Below are positions 34,655 through 44,700 of a DNA stretch of 64,000 nucleotides, piece by piece. How positions within the stretch are numbered: the first letter of the stretch is position 1; each line of letters starts with the position of its first letter. Both the position numbers and the translations under genes were made by a program. The DNA comes from Vulcanimicrobiota bacterium (lineage in GTDB: Bacteria; Vulcanimicrobiota; Xenobia; Xenobiales; JADMJV01). The stretch spans positions 248,001 through 312,000 of the forward strand of contig JAHBVR010000006.1 in the NCBI GenBank assembly GCA_019637395.1. The letters run 5' to 3'. A model generated the notes under the pieces. That model was not told where the DNA came from, ran no database searches, and was given only the letters and a program-made list of their open reading frames with translations.

Positions 34655-37156
34655 TTGCCCATGCAATCGCTCAAAGGTCAATGTTTTTGTGGTGAAGTTT
34701 GTTTTACCATTTCGCGTCCGGAATCGGCGCCGCCAGTCCATTCTCTTCCCAATTACACGGCTGTCATTTACTCTTCTCAGTTGAAGTTCAAAAAGGGAAG
34801 GGAATCAATTCACACGCTGACCTGGGGTGAGGGCTCTTCCTGGCAGGAATGCGCTCGCTGCCGAAGTCGGCTGTTTTACCGACAGGCATCGGACGCTCCT
34901 ATCTATGTGGAGTTGGGGGCGATTCGAGAGCGGTTTCGCTGTCGCAATTTGCATCTGCCTGACTGGCTGCCGCTCGGACCGGAGCCAAAGCTATCCGTGC
35001 GGCAGTTCCACCGGGCCGCGCAGTTGGGACAATTTTATCGGATGCGTCGCTTGCTGGCACAGGGGGTGGAGGTAGATTGCGAGGTCGCAGGTCAGACGGC
35101 GCTCGAGATAGCCAGCCATTATGGGCGCTTGCGAGTTTGCCGTCTATTGCTGAGCCAGGGGGCGGATGTAAGACGGGCCCTACGTTACGCCTGGAACGGA
35201 CTCTCGGTGGACTGCATGGCCCCACTGTTTCGGCTACTGCTAGCCTACGGTTATCCAGCCCAGGATCTGCTGCTGCCGGCGATTGATTCGGGTTCGCCGA
35301 GGGCGCTGGCCGTTGTTTTGAAGGGACCCATCGATGTCGATCGAGAGGACGAAGAGGGCAAACTCCCGCTGGAACATGCTCGTTGCTGGCCTTCGCTGAT
35401 CAGGCTGCTGTTGCGGCAGGGCGCCGATGCTTCCCGGGTTGGGAGCGCGGGTTCGCATCTACTGGCCTGGTGCGCCTATTTCGGAATGACGCGGCGGACC
35501 AGGATGTTGCTGGAGGCCGGATGTCCGCCCGATTTACCCGAGTATGGAGTCTCGGGGGCTGCTTTGCGATATGCCTGCTCACGCGGACACGTGGAAACAG
35601 TTCGAGCGTTGCTGGAATTTGGCGCCGACCCGAACCTGACGCACGCAGGCCAAACGCCGTTGATGTTGGCCTGTCGGCAGGGGTCACTGGTAATTGTGGA
35701 GATGCTACTGGCGGCGGGCGCTTTTCGGGACAATGCCGTGGATTGTGCGCAAGTGTTTCTTCCGGACCTGGTGCAAGTTCTGCAGCAGCGGATTGGTGAA
35801 AGTCCGCTGCGTCATCGGTGGAGCTGGAATTCGGCTGGCGAATTGTGCGTGAAGGTTTGGAAGGGCAGCAAGTCTCGGCGTTGGACTGATGGCCACGCGG
35901 CCATCGTGCATTTGCTGGACCCTACCGCACCAGAGCCTGTCGCCCGGGTGATTGCCCAACCGCAAGTGCGTCCGGTCTGCTTCCCCGTGAATGGGGGCTG
36001 CGCTTGCGGCGGTCTGCGCTTCCGATTGCACGCTCAGGGTGGGGATGTTCCTGAGATACTCTGTAAGTCCCGGATGGTGGGGGTGCGGGATGTGAATATG
36101 GAAATTGTAAGCGGTCCGGATTCCATTCACATCCTCTGCCCCGACGAGGACTGCGCGAATTGGTGGCGCTGTTCGAAATGCCGACGACAGGAGGGAATGA
36201 TTTTTCAGACTCCCGAAGCGCCGGGGTTCTGCTACGTACGAGTGAAGAACCTGGATGATCCCGAGGTAGCGGGCGGGCTGAACGTGATTTCGCCGGTCAG
36301 GTATGGTCAGCAAGCATTGCACCGGGCCGCCCGGGAGGGCGACACGCGTCGAGCCGCCAGACTAATCGCAAGAGACTACCCGGTAGATGTGGAGGTCAAC
36401 GGCTACACACCCCTGCAGGAGGCCAGTCATGCTGGATGCTACCGTACGGCTCGGTTGTTGTTGAAGCACGGAGCGAACGCTAGAAAGGCCATCGTGCTGG
36501 ATGGTCATTCGGCTCTGGACGAGTTGCCCGGCTGGCTGCGGACTCTGCTGCGCTTCGGCGCGGATCCCCAGAAGATGTTGCCGGATGTCGTTGAGCGTGG
36601 AAACCCCGCCGGGTTGCGAGTCTTGCTCCGCGCCGGCGCAGACTTGCAAATTCCCGACGACGAGGGTGTGCACGCGCTGCTGCTGGCTTCTCATAACAGT
36701 TGCGCGATGGTGCGCTTTGTGATGCGGGCCGGGGGAGAAGCGACGGTGCTGCAAAGCGGAGGTCTGCACGCGCTGGTTTTTTGCGCGGTCTTCGGATTTT
36801 GGGGGAGGGCCAGGGCTCTTTTGCGAGCTGGCTTTCCGGTGAACCTGTGCGAAAGAGACGGCAGATGCTCAGCGCTCATTTCCGCGGTTGAGGCGGGGCG
36901 GATTCGTACGGCGCGCGTGCTGCTCGAGCACGGAGCAGACGTGAATCTAGGCCGGCCCGGAGTGACGCCGCTGATGAGGGCTGCTTATCGAGGGTCTTTG
37001 CCTCTGGTCGAGCTGTTGCTGGCATTTGGAGCCGACGCCGGGCTGCGCGACCAGGAAGGGAGGACGGCACTGGACTACGCGGACCTTCGAGGTCACGGAG
37101 TGTCCCCCCAGGACCGGGAACCGGTGAAAGCCCGGTTAGCGGAGGTCGTGAAGTAA
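34655..37156 (+). CDS. Large ankyrin-repeat protein with two GFA/CENP-V-like zinc domains (internal duplication)
   Basis: 833 aa, ATG 34655 with GAAAGG upstream, no signal peptide. The protein is two similar halves. Half one (about 1-415): a GFA-like zinc-binding domain (LKGQCFCGEVCFTI ... ECARCRSRLFYR) then ankyrin repeats (ALEIASHYGRLRVCRLLLSQGAD; ALRYACSRGHVETVRALL; PLMLACRQGSLVIVEMLL). Half two (about 430-833) repeats the plan: GGCACGGLRFRL ... CSKCRRQ, then PLQEASHAGCYRTARLLLKHGA and more repeats to DYADLRG. Ankyrins bind proteins, and GFA folds bind zinc and sometimes small thiols. No enzyme site is evident; function unknown. Confidence 0.8.
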   Translation: MPMQSLKGQCFCGEVCFTISRPESAPPVHSLPNYTAVIYSSQLKFKKGRESIHTLTWGEGSSWQECARCRSRLFYRQASDAPIYVELGAIRERFRCRNLHLPDWLPLGPEPKLSVRQFHRAAQLGQFYRMRRLLAQGVEVDCEVAGQTALEIASHYGRLRVCRLLLSQGADVRRALRYAWNGLSVDCMAPLFRLLLAYGYPAQDLLLPAIDSGSPRALAVVLKGPIDVDREDEEGKLPLEHARCWPSLIRLLLRQGADASRVGSAGSHLLAWCAYFGMTRRTRMLLEAGCPPDLPEYGVSGAALRYACSRGHVETVRALLEFGADPNLTHAGQTPLMLACRQGSLVIVEMLLAAGAFRDNAVDCAQVFLPDLVQVLQQRIGESPLRHRWSWNSAGELCVKVWKGSKSRRWTDGHAAIVHLLDPTAPEPVARVIAQPQVRPVCFPVNGGCACGGLRFRLHAQGGDVPEILCKSRMVGVRDVNMEIVSGPDSIHILCPDEDCANWWRCSKCRRQEGMIFQTPEAPGFCYVRVKNLDDPEVAGGLNVISPVRYGQQALHRAAREGDTRRAARLIARDYPVDVEVNGYTPLQEASHAGCYRTARLLLKHGANARKAIVLDGHSALDELPGWLRTLLRFGADPQKMLPDVVERGNPAGLRVLLRAGADLQIPDDEGVHALLLASHNSCAMVRFVMRAGGEATVLQSGGLHALVFCAVFGFWGRARALLRAGFPVNLCERDGRCSALISAVEAGRIRTARVLLEHGADVNLGRPGVTPLMRAAYRGSLPLVELLLAFGADAGLRDQEGRTALDYADLRGHGVSPQDREPVKARLAEVVK

Positions 37157-37179
37157 GATGAATAGCCTTGCGAATTCTA

Positions 37180-37494
37180 TCACGAGCTTCTTTCCGAGAA
37201 TTCCCTGAAGTGCCCGTCGTGCGCTTGCGGCCTCCGCCTGGTGAGCGAACTTTGCCCCTTTAACTCAGCGCCCAGATCGGCGAGACCACTGTGGATTGAG
37301 ACGCGACTCATACCCGTTAGCCTGGCAAGAAGCGTGATCCCACCGTATCCTATCTGATCGGCCTCTGCGGCGACGAAAAGGCGCTTTTGCCTCTCATCAA
37401 GGAGCGGTATCACCCTTTCCAGCTTCTTTAGCAACTTGGACTCGTCAGAAATCTGAATTCCCAGGCTTTTGTCGACTGCTCGAAGTAGCTGCAC
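37180..37494 (-). pseudogene. ISAzo13-family transposase fragment
   Basis: A 104-residue frame carries the N-terminal signature of ISAzo13-type transposases: LLDERQKRLFVAAEAD, IGYGGITLLARLTGMSRVSI and RRRPQAHDGHF (a decayed form of the usual RRPGGGR turn). The catalytic core is missing and the frame stops soon after. No intact ends were found, so this is a relic of an insertion sequence, lying against a truncated macro-domain gene. Confidence 0.7.
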
Positions 37495-37522
37495 TCAAAA
37501 AAGCGAAAATCGTACAAGTTAT

Positions 37523-37912
37523 TTATTTTGTCATCCTAAAGTCGCCTGGGAAATCATAAACGCCCGCCGCGATGCAGGGGAAGGCGATGTGGTCGAGTTC
37601 GTGCTCCCGAGCCAGTTCAAGCGAGGCGCGGTAGCACGAGCGAAGCACCACTTCCTCACCGAAGCCTCCGTCTTCCCAGACCGTGCCGACCGTATGAATA
37701 ATCTTCTTCACCTCCAGCCAGTGCCCGTTGGTGATGACAGCCTCGCCTGGATTGCAAATGCCGATTTTCACGCACTCTTGGAGCAAGCCGGGGCCGGCGG
37801 CACGGTGGACCGCTTTGTCTACGCCTCCACCGCCCATCAGTGATTCATCGGCCGAGGTGACAATGCTGTCGACCTTCAGTTGGGTGATGTCTCCCAGCAC
37901 AATACCGATCAT
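37523..37912 (-). pseudogene. Macro-domain (ADP-ribose-binding) protein, C-terminally truncated
   Basis: From the ATG at 37912: IGIVLGDITQLKVDSIVTSAD, GGGGVDKAVHRAAGPGL and CNPGEAVITNGHWLEVKKII are the hallmark blocks of macro domains that bind or hydrolyse ADP-ribose or its esters. After IAFPCIAAGVYDFPG the frame changes to a few unrelated residues and stops, so the last helices (about 35 residues) are missing. The first binding-loop Asn usual in catalytic members is replaced by Ser (TSAD). The break lies next to the transposase relic, suggesting disruption by insertion. Confidence 0.7.
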
Positions 37913-37950
37913 TGAGCATCTTTCTCCACCCTTCACCTCTTCGCACGGCC

Positions 37951-38367
37951 TTACTCAAAGCCGGGAAATTCATTTTCGTTGCTCAGTCTGGGCCGTGGAC
38001 CTGGGGGGCGACGCCGGGCCCCTACGCCTGAACCGCCGCCGTCGTTGAAGTCATCTGGTAGGTTCAGCCATTGCCTGGAAGAAATACGACCGGTCAGAAA
38101 GTTGAGCAGCCTGAGCATTTCCGGGTCTTTTTGCAGTTCTCCCTGGTTGCGAAGGAGCACCCAGAGGTTTACCCGCGTGGTCGGATTGTCCAATCCCAGT
38201 CGCACTGCCATTACGAAGACCCCGGCCAACTCCCAGATGGCCTGATCAATTCGCTCTTGGATACCACCTCGGCGAGCGTCGCGGACTGCGGCCAAGGCTG
38301 GATAGACATCTTTGTCCGGTAAGCTGATGCGGCAGACGACGCGCTCGACGAACTCCACTTCGTCCAC
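37951..38367 (-). CDS. Hypothetical protein, 138 aa (uncertain)
   Basis: Starts at GTG 38367. A helical N-terminal domain (VRDARRGGIQERIDQAIWELAGVFVMAVRLGLDNP) and a Gly/Pro/Arg-rich tail. No family recognised and no ribosome-binding site evident. It lies upstream of the broken macro-domain gene on the same strand and may be part of the same decayed operon. Confidence 0.4.
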   Translation of the reverse strand: MDEVEFVERVVCRISLPDKDVYPALAAVRDARRGGIQERIDQAIWELAGVFVMAVRLGLDNPTTRVNLWVLLRNQGELQKDPEMLRLLNFLTGRISSRQWLNLPDDFNDGGGSGVGARRRPPGPRPRLSNENEFPGFE

Positions 38368-38971
38368 ATCTGAAGTTTCGTCGGTTGTCGCACGCCACCT
38401 GGCGGAAGATGGTGGGTGAACCTAACTGGGCGGCGCTTTGGGCGGGTCTTCCAGACATCGCAGCAGACGAAAGCCCGAGGTCGCCTGGCCCTCGAGGTAG
38501 TAAGTGAGGAGCCGCTCCCTCCGGGCGGCCAACTGGGGCCACTCGAGCTCGGAGCCTTGCAGCGCCTCAGCGGTGAGGGCTCGGGCTGGGGGATACTTGC
38601 GGCTGCTGGCAGTAAGGCCTCTAGATTACCCTCAATTCTTTGGGCGCCGGCACAGACCGGAACATCGAGCCCGGATTTCGAGAATGGCCAAGTCAGCGGC
38701 GTAGAAGACCCAGGAGAACGGAGTGCCTTTCGGGATGTCCGGCTCTGTGCAGTTGTAGATCCGTCTGAGGGGAGTTCGATAGAAGCAACTATCCATCAGT
38801 TGTTGTAAAACCGGCGTTTTAAGGGATTGCGTGGCCTGAACCCTAAATAAACATTGGGAAAAAGCTGGCGCAATCGGGAGTTGAACAGCAAAGTTGATCA
38901 TGAGCCACGATTTAGCTTTACACCAAGCTGTCCAGATACCGAAAAATCCCGCGGTTGCGGTCTTTTCTCGT
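38368..38971. other. Non-coding or decayed stretch at the island border
   Basis: About 600 bases in which frames on both strands overlap without a convincing start, codon bias or family. I see no repeat, promoter or RNA that I can defend. Together with the neighbouring relics it looks like recombination scar DNA. Confidence 0.35.
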
Positions 38972-39025
38972 TGGTCGGAGTGCACGGATTTGAACCGTGG
39001 GCCCCTAGTCCCCCAGGAGCAGGTA
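38972..39025 (-). other. 3' half of a tRNA (probable attachment-site relic)
   Basis: On the minus strand there is a T-arm with a perfect 5-bp stem and tRNA loop (CACGG-TTCAAAT-CCGTG, 38983-38999), then an acceptor 3' strand CACTCCG, discriminator A and encoded CCA (38972-38974). Upstream a G-rich anticodon-like loop is framed by CTCCT/AGGGG, but the loop has 8 bases and no U33. No D-arm or matching 5' acceptor strand (CGGAGTG) is found in the next ~100 bases. It is therefore not a working tRNA. Integrases commonly use tRNA 3' ends, so this likely marks one end of the defence island. Confidence 0.55.
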
Positions 39026-39264
39026 CGGGGTTGAGGACAGGGTGGGGGAGGTCGCAGAAATGCTTATAAGATAAGGGTTTGCGCGTTTTTGGTTTTGCTC
39101 GAGTTGGGCCCAGTTTTGAAGAAAATGTGAGGGTCCGGTGATCAACCGGTGATCAGGTTTTTGGGTTTGGGTGTGCAGCGAGGGGACTACTCCAAGGCAT
39201 ACCAGTGCCATTGGACGACAATCCGAGTGAATCGAGAACTCCTTTTGCTTGGCTAAATCAGACC
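39026..39264. other. Gap between the tRNA relic and pglZ
   Basis: 239 bases without a gene. It contains a short tandem repeat (CCGGTGATCA twice, near 39135-39155) downstream of pglZ. No T-tailed hairpin that would end the pglY-pglZ transcript was seen. Confidence 0.35.
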
Positions 39265-41709
39265 TTAGCTCAGCAACCGCTTCACAGCGCTCTCATCCAA
39301 CCAGACCCCATGGTTATCCGCCCTCAAGGTCACCTGTCCGTTCACATTAAGCCAACGGGTCCACTGCGGTAAAAGCAAATTCAACTGACTACGTGTCTGT
39401 CCGAGTGCCTGAGCCAGGGCGAGCCGTTCCATCCGCCCACGCTCGGATAGCAGATCCACGACGCGCTCCAGGAAAGGTGGTTTGCCTTCCCTGTCCCGCA
39501 ATGCGAGAGAAGCCAGCAGACGTTCGGACAGGACTGTCTCGAAAAGCTGGCCCTGGCCCTTCCCGCCGCCTTCGAGCACCAGGGCGGGGCCAACTTCGCT
39601 CCACCAGGCCGGGGGGCGCCTACTTCCTTCGGTCCAGCCAGGTATGGTTTGGCCGGGGGAGGCGAGCAGAGCCAGGGCGCAGCACATTTCCTGCGGGCTG
39701 GAGCCGCCGTGGTAGCCGCGTTTGCGCGGGCCGTAGCGCACTTTCTCGGTATGGAGCAAGCGAGCCGATTCGGCCAGCTGCAGTCGCCCCCCCTCGATGA
39801 GCACCGCCCCGTCTTCTTCATGGCCACCTGGCTGCCAGCGGTTCCCGGCACCTACGCTGGGCCGTTCGACCGTTCCGAAATCCAGGGTGTGCCCGTGGTC
39901 ACTGACGATGAGCACGGAACGCTGCACCGCCCGGGCCGCCTCCAGTAGCGGAACGAGCGGGCCGATCAGGTCCTGAGTCCAGCGCAGATTGAGCTGCTCT
40001 TCCTTGGCCAGCGCGTCGTCCATGCTGTTGATCACCACCGCCACCAGCTTGTAGTCTGACGATTGAGTGCGCCGCAGTGCTTGTTGCATATCCTTTTTGT
40101 GAAATAGCTGCGGTCCGTAGTCCTTGCGGCAGGCGGAATTTAACCCACTATGTGACTTAAAGTGAGTGGCCTCATCGCGCGCGTCCCCCTGCATCAGCCG
40201 GCCACAAAGCAAGCTGGTTCGCGCCACTTCGGTGACGCTCGGCAGGGCGGAAAGCAGTCGAGTCTTCTCTTTTGCCTGCGGCAGATAGTGCGACCAGTTC
40301 CGTTGGTCCAGAGAGTCGAGCAAATCCAGCAGCGCGGCCTGACTGCAACCGTCCATCACCAGCACCAGCAGGTGAGAGCCTTTCTCTTTGACCAATGGGA
40401 CCAGCACTTGGTCGAGAAAACCCTCGACCGGCAGGGTATCCTTGTGGGTCCCGATAAGGGCTTGTGCAAAGCCCTTACTGTAGACTTCCCGCCATTCGAG
40501 GGCGCGTTCCAACAGGCGAGAGAAGGCTGCCCCCAATTGAGGGTGTGGGTGCTGCAGCCACAATCGGGCCCGGTCTACCCAGGCGACACGGTCCAGATAG
40601 TCGTCCATCCAGGCCGTTATTGCTCCGCCCGGACCAGGCCCGGGGGCGGCCAGAAAACGCTCCAGGCGCTGCGCCATTTGCAGCGGCTCCAGCTCCTCTT
40701 CTTTCTCGGTGAAGAGCCAGTGATCGCGAAAAGGCTGAGATTGGGAAAGGTCGACACCGGCCCTGGCCAACATTCCATCCCAACCTTCAGCCAGTATCAG
40801 GCTGAACTGGGCGAGGTCGAGAGCATTGAGTTCTATCAGCAGTTCCTTAGCCCGCGTCTGCACGGGTCCCAGCCATAGCAGGTCGCCGTTCAGCCGAACC
40901 AGCTCTCGGAAGGAACGGCCCAGGTGCTGGCCGAGCAAGACGGGCAGGCGGCGACCGGCAAAGAAGCGATCAAGGCTTCCCTGGGCCATCAGCGCGGCGG
41001 GCCCCGGAGGAGCCAGGAAGACGACCTCCAGCACCAGGCACAGGGCCAGGGCTTCCCGCGCCCCGCGCTCAAAATAGAGCTCTAAAACCTGGTCAACAGA
41101 AGGGCCACCGCCACGCTCGTCCAGCCACTGGCGAGCTTTGCGTTTCAGACTTTCGGACGCCGAAGGGAGGGCAGGCGGCGCCAGAGTGAGTGTGCGTAAA
41201 AGCTGCAGGAGGTCATAGCCTTCGTTGGTCAGGCCAAAGCGCTGGTGGAGTAGAGTCTCCCAAGCCAGTTCGCGGGTCAGAACTCCGCCAGGAGCTTTGG
41301 GAAACTCGCGGGGGTCGCACTCCAATAACCATTCGGCCAACTCTCGATGGCGCTGCAGACCCGAGTCAATGGATTCCGCGTCAAAAAGTTTGCGAATAGA
41401 TTCCCAGGGGTCCAGTTCGCGCAGGTCACGGTCGGGGAGCCGATCACGCAAATCCTGGGAGAGCCACGAGCGATCCGGGCAGAGCACCAGCAGATGTTGC
41501 CGGTGCTCTTCCGTGGCGGCGGCCAACCGGTGGAAATGTAGAGGACTGCGGGCCACCTCAATTTCGAAGGCCTGACCTTTCAGAAGCACCTGGGAAGATC
41601 CCTGATAGCCCTGAGGACAATAGAAGGCCAGCAGCCGGGCGTGAGGATGGCGATCCAGCAGCCGCTCGCCCTGAGTGCGCAATTGGAATTCGCTGGGGGG
41701 ACGAAGCAT
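39265..41709 (-). CDS. pglZ: BREX type 2 protein PglZ (alkaline-phosphatase-superfamily)
   Basis: 814 aa; its ATG overlaps the pglY stop (ATGA), so the two are translated together. PglZ is a signature protein of BREX/Pgl phage defence. The C-terminal half has the metal-binding plan of the alkaline-phosphatase superfamily: HLLVLVMDGCSQAALLDLL (Asp, about residue 452), SVTEVARTSLLCGRLMQGD (Thr/Ser nucleophile region) and VLIVSDHGHTLDFG (Asp/His, about residue 601). The extreme C-terminus (LAQALGQTRSQLNLLLPQW) looks like a winged-helix end. Its biochemical role is unsettled; PglZ homologues are needed for defence. Confidence 0.88.
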   Translation of the reverse strand: MLRPPSEFQLRTQGERLLDRHPHARLLAFYCPQGYQGSSQVLLKGQAFEIEVARSPLHFHRLAAATEEHRQHLLVLCPDRSWLSQDLRDRLPDRDLRELDPWESIRKLFDAESIDSGLQRHRELAEWLLECDPREFPKAPGGVLTRELAWETLLHQRFGLTNEGYDLLQLLRTLTLAPPALPSASESLKRKARQWLDERGGGPSVDQVLELYFERGAREALALCLVLEVVFLAPPGPAALMAQGSLDRFFAGRRLPVLLGQHLGRSFRELVRLNGDLLWLGPVQTRAKELLIELNALDLAQFSLILAEGWDGMLARAGVDLSQSQPFRDHWLFTEKEEELEPLQMAQRLERFLAAPGPGPGGAITAWMDDYLDRVAWVDRARLWLQHPHPQLGAAFSRLLERALEWREVYSKGFAQALIGTHKDTLPVEGFLDQVLVPLVKEKGSHLLVLVMDGCSQAALLDLLDSLDQRNWSHYLPQAKEKTRLLSALPSVTEVARTSLLCGRLMQGDARDEATHFKSHSGLNSACRKDYGPQLFHKKDMQQALRRTQSSDYKLVAVVINSMDDALAKEEQLNLRWTQDLIGPLVPLLEAARAVQRSVLIVSDHGHTLDFGTVERPSVGAGNRWQPGGHEEDGAVLIEGGRLQLAESARLLHTEKVRYGPRKRGYHGGSSPQEMCCALALLASPGQTIPGWTEGSRRPPAWWSEVGPALVLEGGGKGQGQLFETVLSERLLASLALRDREGKPPFLERVVDLLSERGRMERLALAQALGQTRSQLNLLLPQWTRWLNVNGQVTLRADNHGVWLDESAVKRLLS

Positions 41710-44700
41710 CAGGGTTCTTGCCAGACCTCGTAGTTCAAGCTCAAACGAACCTTGGGGTCTTCCAGCAATTCAAGGATTTTCCGCAGCTCCGCCATCGCCT
41801 CAGCCTGGCTGGCCGACTTGAGCTGTCCGGCTTTCAAGCGCTTGGCGCGCGCCGGGGCGGGAGCCACTGAGGGCGGTGTCTGGGGACGAGAACGAATGAG
41901 GTTGAAGACCTGCTTGCGACCCAGCTCGACCACAGGGCCGAGAGGTTGGGCCTGCTCGCTGCGCTGCATGGCCTCTTGCATCTCGTGCAACAAGTCTTCC
42001 CCGCTGGGCAACTGCGGAAGTTCCGCAAGCATTTCCAGGTTCTCCTGGCTCAATGAGGAGAGCATGGCGGGGGCCCCGCGGACAAAAGCCGCCAGCTCTT
42101 CGGGCACATCGCTCCAGCGGGCGCGCGCCAGCTGCTCTACCCGTTCGCGAGCATCTTTGGTGTCCAGTAGATTGACCAGGTCGGCGGCCAGACGGGAATG
42201 ACTGAGGCGGGGCGACTGGGCCGGGTCGACCTGGGTTGCCTGACACAGTTGGCGAAGCTTGGCCGGCAAGTCGAGCAGAGCCTGGCGGCGTGGCTGGATA
42301 GCCTCGCCCACACGCTGGCTGAGGAGTTCGACATTGGCCGTGGTGCAATTGAGCGGATACAGGTCAGGTAGTAACAGCCTGGCTCTCTCCCAGGCACGGC
42401 TCCACACCTCGTCTGTGGGCAGTTCCATCGGACACAGCTCAACGTCGGCGGCAAGGTCTGCCTCAAACTCGCGCAGTGCCAGACCCTGACGGACCAGTTG
42501 GCGCTGGGTCTGCTCGGCAAAGGTATAGATAATCAGAGCTTTCAGACGGGCGGGCAGCCCCATCGGTCTGGGCTGTTCCATCCATTCCTGGAGGCGCTCG
42601 ACCCGCACGGGGCCGCTGATCTGATGACGAGCCATCTCCTGCTCGAACTTGTTGCGCCAGTGGTCATTCAGTAAGAAATGAGTCTCGCCCATTTTGCCCA
42701 ACAGCAGCGGCTGCGCTACCTCGCGCAGACGGTCGCGCATGGTCTTATCGGGTATTTCCAGACGCTGGTCGTCGGTTTTGCAGGTCTCTTTGACTTCTTT
42801 CCAGACCTTGCGCACCGCATCCAGGCTGATCTCCTTGTCCACCGGGAAGGCCGGGTGGCCCGGATAATGGGCCTCCAGCTCTTTGGCCAGAATTTCGCGT
42901 AGCGCCTGTTCCAAATTGCTCACGGCGGGCATACGCGGCTGAAAGGCAGCGTGCAGAGATTGCAGCTGCTTGTCGGCAGGCAACTGTTTCTGGTCGCTTT
43001 CATCAAGAATTCCCGGCTCCGCCTTGAGAATTCCATACGCCATTTCCAGCGCCTGACGCATCCTTTCTTGCAAGGCACTGCGCTGGTTCTCCAGCAGGGC
43101 CTTGGCCGAGGGTCGGTCGGTGGGAGCCAGGTGACTGAGGAAAGCGGTCAGGCGATCGCCGGTCAGAATGTATTCAATCATGATCAAACGGCCCAGCTCG
43201 GTAAGAGTCCGCTTGGAGAGGAAAAAGGGAAGCCAGATGAGCGTGCGCGTTTCCGGGTGCTGGCTACGATAAGCCTCCAGCTTGACGAGGTCATCGCTGG
43301 GATGGCAGCCCTCTTCGTCAAAGGGGTAATCTAGAATCAACTTCGGGAATTGATCGGCCTGAAGCTCGCGCAGATTGCTTTTCTCGCGGATATTCAGATA
43401 TTGCACCTCAAAGCTACGTTTGGTTCCGCGCCAAACCAGATCGTAGGTGACGGTCATATTGGCCTGAGCGTCCTGGTCGATTTTGAGCATCTGAAAGAGC
43501 AGACGCCGCAGGTAGCCCTTGCGCTGGCCGGCATTGTCCTGGGTGCGGGCACCCTCCAGAATCTTTTCCAGGTCGACCGTGGTCAGATTCAAGCTGATCT
43601 CTTCAGAGTCCGGGTCTACCCGTAGCTCTCCAATGTTGGTTTGCCAATTCTTCAGTTTGGTCAGAACCAGAGCCGACTCGCGGCCGGCGATGGGGGATTT
43701 GAGTGTGCCGTGGTTGAGGGCGGCCAACTTTTGCGGGGTCAATTTGCGCAGGGCGGGAACTTCAGGCACCAAAGCCGCGAGCAAAATGGTCTTGATCAGC
43801 CGCAGGTCAGTGGCTTGAGTGGCCACCGGGTTGCCCTCGGAGTCTTCCAGCATCGGGGCGAAGCGCTCCTGAAGAATACGTTTGGCACTTTCGAAGCCGC
43901 GCCGCACCGAGTCGTCATAGGGCTCGTAATTGCCGGACACCAGGTCAAAGAGGTCGCCCACCGGGATCAATTGGCCAACGCTCAGGCTTTCTTGCTGGTC
44001 GACCAGCAACTCCATCAGAATGCGAATGGCCGTGCGATTGCGCTGCAAAAGGCTGGAGACGGCCACCAGCGTGTCAATCAAGGCGGGACTGAAAGGGTAA
44101 ACGCGGCGGCAAGAATCCAGGTCATAGTTGTGGGCCAGGATGTCGCGAATGTTGGGGTTGAGCTTGAGCCGATCGAATTGATCGTGCAGCTGGGTGCGCG
44201 CTGCCTCACTCTTGGGCTTAAGGATGCGCTTTTCGATGATCTCGGGCAGGTTGGCGTCTTCCAGGTTTATGGTATCAAAACGCTTCTCGAAGTGTTTGAT
44301 CTGGTCGTGGAAGTTGAACTGTTCAAAACCGCTCAGCGATTCGCCAATCAGGTCTTTCAGGTCGCGCTGGCGGGCTACAATCGAAATGATCGGAGCGGGC
44401 CGATCCGAATGCTCCGCTTCCACCAGTTTGACCAGCTTTTGAATCTCGCCGTGGACGAAATGAAGATTGGACGACATGTTGGCCAGCCACAAAATCAACT
44501 CGTCCAGAAACAGCACAATGCCATCGTAACCAAGTGATCTGGCGTGTTGACTGAGAACTTCCAGGGCCTGGTCAAAGGGCAGGTAACTTTCCTGATTGTC
44601 GCGCTGGACGTCCGAGTAGCCAGTGAAGTAGCTGCTCAGCAGTGCGCTAACCAACTGCTGGCGCTGAGGATGGCCGGGAGCGGCACCCGCAGCCTCCTCA

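Noticed and set aside
38416-38808. 130-codon + strand frame near the island border
   Set aside because: Low-complexity Gly/Ser/Glu composition, overlapping frames on the other strand, and no start signal.
38972-39060. A functional tRNA gene
   Set aside because: The 5' half, D-arm and matching acceptor strand are absent and the anticodon-like loop has 8 bases without U33.
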